Source: Tessaracoccus oleiagri (GTDB lineage Bacteria; Actinomycetota; Actinomycetes; Propionibacteriales; Propionibacteriaceae). From it: a DNA stretch of 64,000 nucleotides. Shown piece by piece: positions 43,044 to 52,172 of this stretch. Every line of letters begins with the position of its first letter. Position 1 is the stretch's first letter. The notes below the pieces were generated by a model, which was not told the DNA's origin, made no database searches, and worked only from the letters and a program-made list of their open reading frames with translations. The stretch spans positions 62,001 through 126,000 of the forward strand of contig NZ_FNGP01000003.1 of NCBI RefSeq assembly GCF_900103275.1, written 5' to 3'. A program made the position numbers and the translations under genes.

Positions 43044-44351
43044 ATGCTTGCATCGTCCCGCCGTCGCGTTGCCGTCCTCACGGTCGCAGCGCTTTCCACC
43101 GGTTTCCTGGCCGCCTGCTCCGACAGCAACGCCCAAGAGACCAACGAACCCGCCCCTGCTCCCGCCAGCTCCGCAGAGCTCGGAGGAACGCTCACGATCG
43201 CCACCAGCAGCGATATCGGCCCGAAGCTGTTCATCGACGACTTCACCGCGGAAACCGGCGTCGACGTCAAGGGCACCTATGCCGAGGCCGGTGCACTGGG
43301 TGAGCAGATCCGAATCCAGGTCACGTCGGGGACTGCCCCTGACCTGTTCCGTTCCGCGCCCGGCTACGCGGCGCCGTCGTCGGTGCTGAACCTTGCGGAG
43401 GAGGGGGCACTGATGGACCTTTCCGACCAGCCATGGGCCGAATTCGTCCCCGAGTCCTTCGCCCCGCTGCAGCAGCTCGATGACAAGACCTACGCCTTCC
43501 CGACCTACGGTCAGGCCATGCTCGCCTTCTACAACAAGGCGGTGTTCGAGGAAGTCGGGGTCGAACCTCCGACCACCTGGCCTGAGTTCATCGAGGTCAT
43601 GGACCAGTTGAAGGCGGCCGGCAAGACCCCGATCGCCCTCGGTCTCGCCGACGCCTACATCATGCAGTTCTTGCCGTTCGCACTGTCCTCGACGCTGGTC
43701 AATGGGCAGACGCCGGACTTCTACGACCGCCTCAACGCCGGCGAGACCTCATTCGTCGAGTCTGAAGGATGGCGGAAGACCCTCGAACTGTTCCTCGGAC
43801 TCATCGAGGACGGCTACACGACGCCGAACCCGCTCGGCATGCCGGGGGATCCCGCCATGCAATCGGTGGGCAGCGGCGAGGCGGCCATCGTCGTCATGCC
43901 GTCCGCCGCATCCCCCGTGCTCGCCGGCTTCATGGAAGGCGGGGCCGACCAGATGGGGTCCTTCGCGATCCCGGCCACGGACGATGCGAGCGAGACCTTC
44001 GTCGCATTCACTCCTGATTACCTGGTCGTGAACGCCGACGCGGAGAACGCCGACGCCGCGCTGGCGTTCCTCGACTACATCTCCGCCCCGGAGCGCACGG
44101 CCGAGTGGGCTGCCGAGATGGGTGCCATCCCTGCGCTGACCAACGCCGAGCCGATCGACAACCCGCTCAACCAGACGGTACAGCCGTTCCTCGACGAGGG
44201 GCGCACGGCACCCTTCGCCAACCACGCCTGGCCCGGCGGCCAGGTCGCCGCGGCCCTCATGGAGGTTGGTCAGCAGGCAGTCGAGGGCTCCAAGACGATC
44301 GACGACGTGCTCGCCGCCATGGACGCTGCCTACCAGGAGGCCATGAAGTGA
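43044..44351 (+). CDS. Sugar ABC transporter substrate-binding lipoprotein
   Basis: 435 residues of the extracellular family 1 (CUT1) type. The signal peptide ends in a lipobox LAAC (Cys25) followed by an Ala/Pro linker. The mature part has GGTLTIATSSD, AFYNKAVFEEVGVEPPTTWPEF and the hinge regions common to oligosaccharide receptors. It should capture a glycan fragment for the two permeases coupled to it. GAGG precedes ATG 43044. The ATPase is not in the operon; a shared MsmK-type ATPase encoded elsewhere is likely (inference). Confidence 0.9.
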   Translation: MLASSRRRVAVLTVAALSTGFLAACSDSNAQETNEPAPAPASSAELGGTLTIATSSDIGPKLFIDDFTAETGVDVKGTYAEAGALGEQIRIQVTSGTAPDLFRSAPGYAAPSSVLNLAEEGALMDLSDQPWAEFVPESFAPLQQLDDKTYAFPTYGQAMLAFYNKAVFEEVGVEPPTTWPEFIEVMDQLKAAGKTPIALGLADAYIMQFLPFALSSTLVNGQTPDFYDRLNAGETSFVESEGWRKTLELFLGLIEDGYTTPNPLGMPGDPAMQSVGSGEAAIVVMPSAASPVLAGFMEGGADQMGSFAIPATDDASETFVAFTPDYLVVNADAENADAALAFLDYISAPERTAEWAAEMGAIPALTNAEPIDNPLNQTVQPFLDEGRTAPFANHAWPGGQVAAALMEVGQQAVEGSKTIDDVLAAMDAAYQEAMK

Positions 44352-45298
44352 GCACAGCTCTCGCCGAGAGGGTGTCTGCGGCCTCCGGGCCGCAGGCCCC
44401 CTCGCGGGCGGGGCGCCCCGGGGGAGCGGCGCGCCGCCGGCGGCTGGCGCCCCAGTGGTTCCTGGCGCCCGCCCTCCTCTTCTACGCAATCGTCGTCCTC
44501 TACCCCTCCGTCGCCGGTGGCTACTATGCCTTCACCGACTGGGCGGGTGGGGCCGAGGCCAACTTCATCGGACTCGACAACTTCCGCGAGATGCTCGACG
44601 ACCAGGCGGCCGTCGCCTCGCTCCGCAACACCCTCCTGATCGCGGTCTCGCTCACCGTCGTGCAGTCGGGACTCGGGCTCCTGCTGGCCCTCGCGCTCAA
44701 CTCCGCGATCCGCGCCCGCAACCTGCTGCGCACCCTCTTCTTCGCCCCCATGATGATGCCGCCCGTCATCGTTGGTCTCCTGTGGCAGTACATCTACACG
44801 CCCGGCGGCCCGCTCGACACCGCACTCGGGGCGCTCGGCCTCGGCGGCCTCATCCAGAGCTGGCTCGGCAGCTCCGACATCGCCCTCTGGTCGATCATCG
44901 CGAGCGTCATCTGGCACCACGTCGGCATGTCGATGGTCATCTTCCTCGCCGGCCTCCAGGGCATCCCCTGGGAGCTGTACGAGGCGGCCGCCCTCGACGG
45001 GGCCGGCAAGCTGCGCCAGTTCCTCTCCGTCACCTGGCCGCTCCTCGGGCAGGCCATCACGATCGCCACCGCGCTGACGATGACCTCCTCCCTCAAGCTC
45101 TTCGACCAGGTCTTCGTCATGACCGGCGGCGGCCCGGGCGTCTCCACCCAGACGCTGTCGCTGATCATGTACCGCGAGGCGTTCGTCTACGGCGAGTACG
45201 GCTACGGCTCCGCCATCGCGCTCGTGCTGACGATGATCGTCGCCTTCATCGTCTTCCTCCAGATGTCCATCACCCGACGAGGGGAGGTCGACGCATGA
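44348..45298 (+). CDS. Sugar ABC transporter permease (MalF/UgpA type)
   Basis: 316 residues with a basic N-terminus, six helices and the EAA loop YEAAALDGAGKLRQF near residue 213. GTG start overlapping the binding-protein stop by GTGA; ATGA overlap with the second permease. It forms a heterodimeric pore with that partner. Confidence 0.9.
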   Translation: MSTALAERVSAASGPQAPSRAGRPGGAARRRRLAPQWFLAPALLFYAIVVLYPSVAGGYYAFTDWAGGAEANFIGLDNFREMLDDQAAVASLRNTLLIAVSLTVVQSGLGLLLALALNSAIRARNLLRTLFFAPMMMPPVIVGLLWQYIYTPGGPLDTALGALGLGGLIQSWLGSSDIALWSIIASVIWHHVGMSMVIFLAGLQGIPWELYEAAALDGAGKLRQFLSVTWPLLGQAITIATALTMTSSLKLFDQVFVMTGGGPGVSTQTLSLIMYREAFVYGEYGYGSAIALVLTMIVAFIVFLQMSITRRGEVDA

Positions 45299-46185
45299 GC
45301 GCCACCGCAACCCGGATCGCCACCAGTGCGGTCACCGCCACCGCGGCACCGCGACGCCGACGGTTCCGCCACGGCTACGGGCGTCCGCTGCTCGAGGTGG
45401 CGATGATCCCCATCACCATCGCCTACCTCTTCCCGCTCTACATCATGGTCTCGATGTCGTTCAAGACCACCTCCGAGATCGCTTCCTCGACGGTGGCGCC
45501 CCCGCAGTCGCTGTTCCTCGGCAACTACGAGACCGCCTGGGTGAGCGCAGGCCTCGGCCGGGCGATGCTCAACAGCCTGCTCATCACCGCCGTCAGCATC
45601 ACCATCGCCGTGCTGATCGGGGCCATGGCGGCGTTCGCCATCGTGCGCGGCAACCGTCGCACGAGCACTTGGAAGCTGATGCTCTTCCTCCTCGGCCTGA
45701 TGATCCCGGGCCAGCTCGGAATGGTGCCGCTCTACATCCTGATGCGGGATGCGGGTCTGCTCCAGACCCACGCGTCGCTCATCATCTTCTACGTCGGCAG
45801 CCTGATGCCGATGACCGTCTTCCTCTACACCGGGTTCCTCAAGACCCAGTCGCCCACCTACGAGGAGGCGGCCAAGATCGACGGGGCGGGCTGGTGGAAG
45901 GCCTTCTTCCACGTCGTCTTCCCCCTGCTGCGGCCGGTCACCGGCACGGTGATCATCGTCAACACCATCAACACCTGGAACGACTTCCTCACCCCGCTGC
46001 TGTACCTCGCCGGCACCGAGAACCGCACGCTCCCCGTCGCGGTCTTCTCCTTCCAGGGGGAGTTCGCCAGCGAATGGGGCCTGATCTTCGCGGGCATGAT
46101 GATCGCCGCGCTGCCGGTGCTCATCGTGTACTTCTTCCTGCAGCGCCACGTCATCCAGGGCTTCGCGGGCGGCCTGAAGGGGTGA
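45295..46185 (+). CDS. Sugar ABC transporter permease (MalG/UgpE type)
   Basis: 296 residues, six helices, EAA loop EEAAKIDGAGWWKAF near residue 194 and the C-terminal FLQRHVIQGFAGGLKG typical of MalG-type permeases. Coupled to the preceding permease (ATGA) and to the following esterase gene (GTGA). Confidence 0.9.
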   Translation: MSATATRIATSAVTATAAPRRRRFRHGYGRPLLEVAMIPITIAYLFPLYIMVSMSFKTTSEIASSTVAPPQSLFLGNYETAWVSAGLGRAMLNSLLITAVSITIAVLIGAMAAFAIVRGNRRTSTWKLMLFLLGLMIPGQLGMVPLYILMRDAGLLQTHASLIIFYVGSLMPMTVFLYTGFLKTQSPTYEEAAKIDGAGWWKAFFHVVFPLLRPVTGTVIIVNTINTWNDFLTPLLYLAGTENRTLPVAVFSFQGEFASEWGLIFAGMMIAALPVLIVYFFLQRHVIQGFAGGLKG

Positions 46186-47354
46186 TCCCCCGACCACTCC
46201 CCGTCACCTCGCACGTGCACCTGCCCGTGCGGGTGGCCCCGCCACACAACTCGAGCGACGCGGGTGCAATCACCACCCGTCTGCACCACGTCCTCGAACG
46301 CGACGCGTCCGGCATCCGGCTCGTCTACGCCAACTGGTCCAACGACCAGGGCGCGGACCTCCCGGGGCCGGACGCGATCCGCGTCTCCGCCACCGTCGCG
46401 CTCGACGGTGGGGCGCCGCTGCCCGTCACCTTCGACGGCGAACCCGCCGCCACGCTCGCGCCCGGCGAGGCGCGGATCAGCGACCCGCTGCCCATCGGGG
46501 CCCCGAAGGGCGCGACGATCACCAGCACGACCACCGCACGCGGCGGCACCGTCCCCCTCGGCCCCTGCACCGACGCCACTGAGGGCGAGGGCGTGGCAGT
46601 GGGGGAGCGGGAGCCGGAGCCCGGCACCGCCTACGGGTACGGCCCCTGGCAGGTCCTCGGCGACGTAGCCGACGTCGCGCCCCTGCTGCTCGTCACCGGC
46701 GACTCGAACGCGGTGGGCTTCGGTGACCGCCGCGGCACCGCCGACCACCTCGGCTGGGTCCGGCGGGCGTTCGCCGGCACCGTGCCGCTCATCAACCTCG
46801 CGGTGAGCGGCGGCACCGCGCTGGGCGCGCAGACCGACGCATCGAAGCTCCGGCGCGGCCGGTTGCTGCAGTGGGCGGAGCCCGACGTCGCCCTCGCCGC
46901 CCTCGGTACCAACGACCTCCAGCGCGGCGGTCCGACGCTCGCGGAGATGCAGCGGAGGCTGACGGCGCACTGGCTCGACCTCGCGGGAGCCGGGCGGCCC
47001 GTCCACGCGTGCACGATCCCGCCCGTGACGACGTCGACGGACGGGTGGCTGACGATCCCCGGACAGGTTCCCACCCCCGGGAGCGACGTGCGCGCGGCGG
47101 TGAACGCCTGGCTCCGCACGGTCCCGGCGCCGCTGGCCGGGGTCGTGGACGTGGCCCGCGCCCTCTGCGCCCCGGAGTCGGAGCACGTCTGGGGCGCGGG
47201 CCTCACGGATGACGGCGTGCATCCCAACGCGGTGGGCCATGCGGCGGCCGCAGGGGCCGCCGCATGGCTCGTCGCGTCACTGTGCGATGCGGAAGATGGC
47301 GCTGCGCCACTTCTCCAACGGCACCCGGATGCCTCCCTGGGCCAGCTGCGCTGA
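46182..47354 (+). CDS. SGNH/GDSL-type esterase with N-terminal beta domain
   Basis: About 390 residues. The N-terminal ~150 residues look like a beta-sandwich. The SGNH hydrolase part follows with block I TGDSN (Ser near 174), block II SGGT, block III GTND and block V DDGVHPN with the catalytic His near 348. Coupled to the sugar permeases, so a carbohydrate de-acetylating role (for example acetyl-mannan) is the likely one (inference). No signal peptide is seen. The domain ends near WLVAS, but the frame runs 24 codons further and overlaps the convergent GH5 gene by 78 bp. Confidence 0.78.
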   Translation: MIPRPLPVTSHVHLPVRVAPPHNSSDAGAITTRLHHVLERDASGIRLVYANWSNDQGADLPGPDAIRVSATVALDGGAPLPVTFDGEPAATLAPGEARISDPLPIGAPKGATITSTTTARGGTVPLGPCTDATEGEGVAVGEREPEPGTAYGYGPWQVLGDVADVAPLLLVTGDSNAVGFGDRRGTADHLGWVRRAFAGTVPLINLAVSGGTALGAQTDASKLRRGRLLQWAEPDVALAALGTNDLQRGGPTLAEMQRRLTAHWLDLAGAGRPVHACTIPPVTTSTDGWLTIPGQVPTPGSDVRAAVNAWLRTVPAPLAGVVDVARALCAPESEHVWGAGLTDDGVHPNAVGHAAAAGAAAWLVASLCDAEDGAAPLLQRHPDASLGQLR

Positions 47355-49895
47355 GGTGCCGCTGAAGACGGAGCTGCCGTCCTCGGCGAGCAGCCGGAAG
47401 CTGCCCTCGCGCTCGATACGGGGGTACACCTTGTCCCGTGCCGGGTTCTTGGCCGACCTGCGGTAGACGACTAGGTGCTCCGGGCCGACGATCAGCTGGT
47501 GGTCGACGCCGGTGCGCTCGTCCACAGGCACACCCGCGCCGGCCAGGAAGGACGCCAGCGCCTCCCGCTCGAGGGCGGCCATGTCGTCCACCCACAGGAT
47601 CGGGACGGGGAACCCGTCGGCCTCGAGGACGCTGCGCACCCTCGCATCGAGGTTGCGTCGGTCCACCACCACGGCCTTGTAGTCGAAGTCCGCGCTGAGC
47701 CCGTCCACCTGCTCCAGGCCCGTCGGGACCATGGTCAGGAGCCGGTCGATGATCTCGTCGTCGGTCAGGAGGTGGAACGCCGGCAGGTGCAGGTCGAGCG
47801 CCAGCCGGACGAAGGGGACGACGGCGAAGTTGTGCCCGTTCGCGATGGGGACCGCGGCGGGGTTCTGGATCACCGCCACCTGCGCGCCCGACCAGTCCAC
47901 CGGGCCGGCGGCGTAGACGGGGGAGAAGCGGCGGTAGTGCCGCTCGAAGGCCTCCCGGAAGGGGACGAAATCCACCGCGTTGTGCCACAGCGCCCAGTGC
48001 AGCTGGCCGACGGCGCCGGCCGCGTAGTACTGGGCGAGGCCGGCCTCGATCATCAGTTCGCCCGCCTCGGACTGGGGCAGGTCGGGCAGGAACGACTCCC
48101 ACCCGTAGCTGCCGCCCTCACCGTTGTAGACGGGTCCCGAGGTGGAGTACGGGGCGAACAGCGAGGCGATTGCGTGCGAGAACACGTCGTCGACGTCGCG
48201 GGCCAGCCACGGCGACCGGCGCTGCTCGGCGTCGGGCCGCAGGTCGATGGGGGCGTTCGGCATGTAGTGGTGGGGCGCGTTGCCGTCGACGATGTTCGGC
48301 AGCTGCCAGGTGGAGACCGAGGTCGACACGTCGTGGCCGTACGCGCCGACCATCGCGAACACCAGCCGCTGGGGATCCGCGCCCTTGACCGCCATCGCGC
48401 ACTGCTCGGTGACGCGTCGCCAGTTCGACTGGATGGACATGTAGGCGTCGTGCGGCTCGTTGTGGGGGATCTCGATGCCCATGATGGCGTGGTTGCCCTT
48501 GAAGTGGGTGGCCAGCCAGCGATGGGAGTCGAGCAGGGTGCCCAGGTGCTCCGGGTCGGCCACGTTGAAGGTGCCGCGCTCCGTGGGCGACGGGGCGAGG
48601 TACGCGAACGCGGTGCCCGGCTTCCCGGTCCCGGCGTCGTGGTTGTTCCCGCCGCTCCAGTAGTCGTAGGGGTCCACCGGGTAGCGGTGCCAGTCGAGCA
48701 CGAGCCGGATGCCGTGGCGGCCGGCCCGCTCGGCGAAGTGGTCGAGCATGGCCAGCCACTGCGGATTCATGCCCCGCGACGTGATCTCGCCGAGCCAGGC
48801 GTCGTCGTCCGGGAAGACGCCGCGGGCGGGCTGCACCATGCCGAGGTTGATCGGCACGCGGATGACCCGCAGGCCCCAGTGCGCCATCAGCGCGATGTCG
48901 GCGTCGAGGCCGGTCCAGTCGGCGGTCCGCGGGAACTTCAGCATCACGAGGTCGTAGTTGAAGCCGGTGAAGCCGAACGGGCGGTCGCCGTCGAGCAGCT
49001 TGCCGCCGACGACGGTGAGCGGGCCCAGCTCCTGTGGGTCCCTGATCTCGACGGGGAAGGTGTGGCTGACGCCGAGGTGGTCGATGGTGATCTCGGTCGT
49101 GCCCGCGGCCACGGGCGTGAGGTAGCCGTACTCGTCGACGGTCAGCACACCGGGGTCGGCGGGGGTGAGGGACGAGTGCTGGGTCACGTCGCGCGTGGTG
49201 CCGTCGGCGTACTTGGCGCGCACCACGAGCGGGACCAGGTCGTCGTCGTCGGTGAGCGCGAGCGGCAGGCCGGTGGTCTCGAGCGAGCTGGGCACCACCT
49301 CCTCCACGAGGTGCTCGACGCGCACGTCGTCGAACCAGGCGACGGCCTTGGTGGAGCCGAGCGTCAGGTGGTCCTTCCAGACCTGCAGCTCGAGGCGGAT
49401 CACGTCGTCCATGCCGGCGATGTTGTTCCACTGGGTCATCTCGACGTGCTGCCAGGCCGGCTGACCGGCGGGCACGTTCACCTGGACGTTGCGCACGCCC
49501 TGCGTGGCGCTGACCAACCTGACTTGGATCCGGGAGACGCCCTGGGTGCGGACCTTGAGGGTGACCTTGCGGACGTCGAGCCGGTCAAGGGTCTTGCGTA
49601 GGGCGACGTATCGCCCCGCGGAGGTGAAGTCGCCCGTGAGGCGGCCCGAGCGTCGGCCGACCGCGGCGAGCGAGTCGTCGCGGACGAACTCGCCCACGGC
49701 CGCCCCGTACTCGTTGCCGAGGTGCAGCGCCCAGGGCTCGTGGCGGGACTCGAAGTGGCCGATGACGTCGGTCCAGGTGACCGGCGCCGCGGCTGCGGTG
49801 ATGGGGCTGAGGTGGTTGGCCAGCACGCTGGTGGCCACGACCGCCCCGGTGCCGATCAGCATCGTGCGTCTGGTGAAGGTGTACTTGGGATCCAT
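47277..49895 (-). CDS. Tat-exported GH5-like glycoside hydrolase, multidomain
   Basis: 872 residues. The twin-arginine signal TRRTMLIGTGAV is followed by a hydrophobic stretch and a cleavage region near AAAA-P. A CBM-like beta-sandwich (about 40-195) and a Big_2-type Ig domain (about 215-290; DEYGYLTPVAAGTTEITI) precede a clan-A barrel (about 300-630). HNEP carries the acid/base Glu480 and YNGEGGSYG the nucleophile Glu593, the GH5 pattern. A C-terminal beta domain follows. Likely a secreted mannanase- or cellulase-like enzyme; the substrate is inferred from the neighbouring beta-mannosidase. Its promoter carries a LacI-type operator. Confidence 0.82.
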   Translation of the reverse strand: MDPKYTFTRRTMLIGTGAVVATSVLANHLSPITAAAAPVTWTDVIGHFESRHEPWALHLGNEYGAAVGEFVRDDSLAAVGRRSGRLTGDFTSAGRYVALRKTLDRLDVRKVTLKVRTQGVSRIQVRLVSATQGVRNVQVNVPAGQPAWQHVEMTQWNNIAGMDDVIRLELQVWKDHLTLGSTKAVAWFDDVRVEHLVEEVVPSSLETTGLPLALTDDDDLVPLVVRAKYADGTTRDVTQHSSLTPADPGVLTVDEYGYLTPVAAGTTEITIDHLGVSHTFPVEIRDPQELGPLTVVGGKLLDGDRPFGFTGFNYDLVMLKFPRTADWTGLDADIALMAHWGLRVIRVPINLGMVQPARGVFPDDDAWLGEITSRGMNPQWLAMLDHFAERAGRHGIRLVLDWHRYPVDPYDYWSGGNNHDAGTGKPGTAFAYLAPSPTERGTFNVADPEHLGTLLDSHRWLATHFKGNHAIMGIEIPHNEPHDAYMSIQSNWRRVTEQCAMAVKGADPQRLVFAMVGAYGHDVSTSVSTWQLPNIVDGNAPHHYMPNAPIDLRPDAEQRRSPWLARDVDDVFSHAIASLFAPYSTSGPVYNGEGGSYGWESFLPDLPQSEAGELMIEAGLAQYYAAGAVGQLHWALWHNAVDFVPFREAFERHYRRFSPVYAAGPVDWSGAQVAVIQNPAAVPIANGHNFAVVPFVRLALDLHLPAFHLLTDDEIIDRLLTMVPTGLEQVDGLSADFDYKAVVVDRRNLDARVRSVLEADGFPVPILWVDDMAALEREALASFLAGAGVPVDERTGVDHQLIVGPEHLVVYRRSAKNPARDKVYPRIEREGSFRLLAEDGSSVFSGTSAQLAQGGIRVPLEKWRSAIFRIAQ

Positions 49896-49930
49896 CTGGG
49901 GAGTTCTCCTGTCCGGGCGCCGCTTCCTTG

Positions 49931-49977
49931 CTAAAGCGCTTTAGTGTAGGATAGGCACGAATCAGGCCGACGGTCAA
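49931..49977 (-). promoter_or_regulatory. Promoter of the GH5 gene with perfect LacI-type operator
   Basis: Minus-strand TTGACC (49977-49972) and TATCCT (49953-49948) are 18 nt apart. The exact palindrome CTAAAGCGCTTTAG (49931-49944) lies just downstream of the -10, over the likely transcription start. Confidence 0.75.
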
Positions 49978-50009
49978 TGGGCCGACGTTGATTGGTGGAT
50001 GGGAACGGA

Positions 50010-50085
50010 TGGTGCCCCCAGCGGGGATCGAACCCGCGACCCATGGATTAAAAGTCCACTGCTCTGCCAGCTGAGCTATAGGGGC
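50010..50085 (-). tRNA. tRNA-Lys (TTT)
   Basis: Complete cloverleaf: acceptor GCCCCTA/TGGGGGC, D-stem GCTC/GAGC, anticodon loop CTTTTAA (TTT) on GTGGA/TCCAT, T-arm GCGGG-TTCGATC-CCCGC, encoded CCA. A possible -10 TACTAG lies 10 nt upstream (50100-50095), but no -35 is convincing. Confidence 0.95.
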
Positions 50086-50119
50086 CCGGTCAGTCTAGTA
50101 CGTCTGGCACAGTGGCTGC

Positions 50120-50728
50120 ATGGCATGGCTCTGGCTCGTCGGCGCGCTCTTCCTGGGAGGTGCGTTGCTCGTCGTGGCGGTCACCTTCGACGCCCGCCGG
50201 CGCCGCGAGCTGGAGCGGGCCGCGAGCGAGGTGCCGCTCCGGGGCGACGAGCGGGTCGACCGGCACCGGCCCCGCTACGTGACGCAGGAGGAGATCGACG
50301 CGCTGCCGCGGCCCAGCGGCGCCGGCGGCCGGCCTGAGGGCCGGCGGTTCGACTTCGGGCTGGCCCACCCCGATCTGGCTGCGGATGGGGGCGCGGCGAC
50401 GCTCGAGGCGCCCCGCGTCCTGATGGTCGAGGGGGACGTCACGAGCATGCGGCAGTTGCTGCCGGTGCTCGGGGACGGCCCTTTGCTGCTGATCGCCGAC
50501 GGGCTGGGGGAGGAGGTCGGCCGCACTCTTGGCGCGAACCGTCGGGCGCTCGGCATGCCGGTCCTGGCGTGCGAGGCGAGCCCGGGCGACCTCATCGAGG
50601 TGCGGGACTTCGTCGGCGGGGAGATCCTCTCCGGCGACGACCTGCGCGCCGGCTACACGCCCGCGTCCGCCTTCGGCCACGTCGCCGGGGCGTCCGCCGA
50701 CGCGCGTCACACCTGGCTGCGGAAGTGA
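50120..50728 (+). CDS. Membrane-anchored protein with GroEL apical-domain-like C-terminus
   Basis: 202 residues. One N-terminal helix (WLWLVGALFLGGALLVVAV) is followed by an Arg-rich stop-transfer segment and a charged linker. Residues ~98-195 resemble the GroEL apical domain in order: VLMVEGDVTSMRQLLPVL (GroEL: ILLADKKISNIREMLPVL), GPLLLIADGLGEEVGRTLGAN (GroEL: PLLIIAEDVEGEALATL), then DFVGGEILSGDDL for the IATLTGG region. The equatorial and intermediate domains are absent, so it cannot be a chaperonin. The function is unknown; substrate or partner binding at the membrane is possible. Convergent with the patatin gene. Confidence 0.7.
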   Translation: MAWLWLVGALFLGGALLVVAVTFDARRRRELERAASEVPLRGDERVDRHRPRYVTQEEIDALPRPSGAGGRPEGRRFDFGLAHPDLAADGGAATLEAPRVLMVEGDVTSMRQLLPVLGDGPLLLIADGLGEEVGRTLGANRRALGMPVLACEASPGDLIEVRDFVGGEILSGDDLRAGYTPASAFGHVAGASADARHTWLRK

Positions 50729-50732
50729 GCCG

Positions 50733-52172
50733 CTAGACCCACCAGGGGGCGAACTCCACAGGCTCGGGGTGCCGCTCGAAGGTGCGCCACCAGTCGGCCG
50801 CGTCGGGCGGCAGGGCGTCGGGGTGCGCCTGCGGCAGCAGCGTGCGGAGCTGGAGCTTCGCGTCGGACAGTGCCTGGCGGGCCTCCGAGGAGTCCGGCGA
50901 CTCGAGGAACCGCCGCTCCAGCCGCAGGCAGTGGATGCGCTGCTCGATGATGCGACGGTGCCGCCGGGCCGGGCCGTCGACGAGACCGAGGGTGACCTCC
51001 GCCGCCCGGAGCCAGCCGTAGTCCAGGTGGATCTTCATGAGTCCGGGGTGCACGGTCATCGCGTCGTGCACCTGGATCTCCGGGTAGATCGCGATCGCGC
51101 CCGCCGAGATGGCGTACTCCAGCTCGTCGCGTCCGGCCTCGTCGATGAGGATCTCGGTGGAGCGGAGAACGACCGAGAAGATGCTCTCCCCGGCCATGTT
51201 GGGGCGCGGCTGGACCCCGTCGTTCTGCGACGAGATGACGTAGTTGCGCGACGCGCCGAGCAGGCCGATGGCCAGTTCGGCGGGCAGGTTCTCCCGCGTA
51301 CCGCCGTCGACGTAGGTCTCGTCGCCGATGGGGACGGCCCGGAAGACACCGGGGATGGAGCAGGAGGCCAGCAGCCCCAGGACGAGATCGTGGGGGTCCT
51401 CGTCGAAGGCCTTGTTGTTGCGGTCGACGAGGGTGCCCGTCTCGGTCATGTAGCGGACCTCGCCGGACTCGAGCGCCACCATCGCGGCGCGCAGCGTCAT
51501 CCCCGACGTGGCCACCCGACCCGGCTGGAAGATCGCCGGCTCGAGCAGTTCTTGGAGCACCGGCCCGGGCCGGTACATCGACTGGGTCCGCTCGAGGCCG
51601 GACCAGATGGCAGTCATCTCGCTGCCGATGCGGGGCAGCCTGCCGACGTTGCCCGCGAGGGCCGACAACTGCTGCAGCGACCACTCGGCGCGCAGTTCCT
51701 GGTCGGGGGTGAGCGCGGCCTCAATGGGGTCGGTCGGCGAGGCCGGGGTGGCGGGCGGCTCCGGCTCCTGACGACGCGCGAAGAGCAGGCGCCGCGGACG
51801 GGGGTTGACCGGCTCCGGCGGGTGGACGAGCTCCAACCAGTGAGGGCCCTCGTCCTGCAGGCGGCGGTACCACTCCCGTGGCGTGAACATGTCGTCGGAC
51901 GTGCGCATGCCGAGCCACACCTGCTCCATCCGCTCCAGCCAGGCGTGCTGCTCCCCGCGGTCCGCGTACTGCGCGAGCCCGGCGGCCAGGATGGCACCTG
52001 CGGACGCGCCGACGAAGATGGTGGGGGAGAACGCGGGGTCGTGCTCGTAGAGGTAGGCCAGTGCGCCGATCTGGAAGCTGGCGCGGGCGCCGCCTCCCGA
52101 GAGCGTGCACGAGACCACGGCGGGCTCCGGTTTGGTGCCGAAGAAGGGGAGCCCGAACCATCCACTGCGCAT
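50733..52172 (-). CDS. Patatin-like phospholipase
   Basis: 479 residues. The patatin signature is complete: oxyanion SGGGARASFQIGAL near residue 25, nucleophile in GASAG (GxSxG) and the dyad Asp in VDGGTRENLP. It cleaves acyl groups from lipids in this family. A long middle insertion (about residues 130-200) and a helical C-terminus with several Arg-rich segments are extra to the core. ATG 52172 is preferred over ATG 52190 because TAAGCT lies 7 nt upstream (leaderless). No signal peptide. Confidence 0.85.
   Translation of the reverse strand: MRSGWFGLPFFGTKPEPAVVSCTLSGGGARASFQIGALAYLYEHDPAFSPTIFVGASAGAILAAGLAQYADRGEQHAWLERMEQVWLGMRTSDDMFTPREWYRRLQDEGPHWLELVHPPEPVNPRPRRLLFARRQEPEPPATPASPTDPIEAALTPDQELRAEWSLQQLSALAGNVGRLPRIGSEMTAIWSGLERTQSMYRPGPVLQELLEPAIFQPGRVATSGMTLRAAMVALESGEVRYMTETGTLVDRNNKAFDEDPHDLVLGLLASCSIPGVFRAVPIGDETYVDGGTRENLPAELAIGLLGASRNYVISSQNDGVQPRPNMAGESIFSVVLRSTEILIDEAGRDELEYAISAGAIAIYPEIQVHDAMTVHPGLMKIHLDYGWLRAAEVTLGLVDGPARRHRRIIEQRIHCLRLERRFLESPDSSEARQALSDAKLQLRTLLPQAHPDALPPDAADWWRTFERHPEPVEFAPWWV

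Noticed and set aside
30370-49930. Integrated mobile element carrying the carbohydrate genes
   Set aside because: Although tRNA-Lys lies near one end, I found no integrase, transposase or duplicated tRNA end, so acquisition as an island is not supported.
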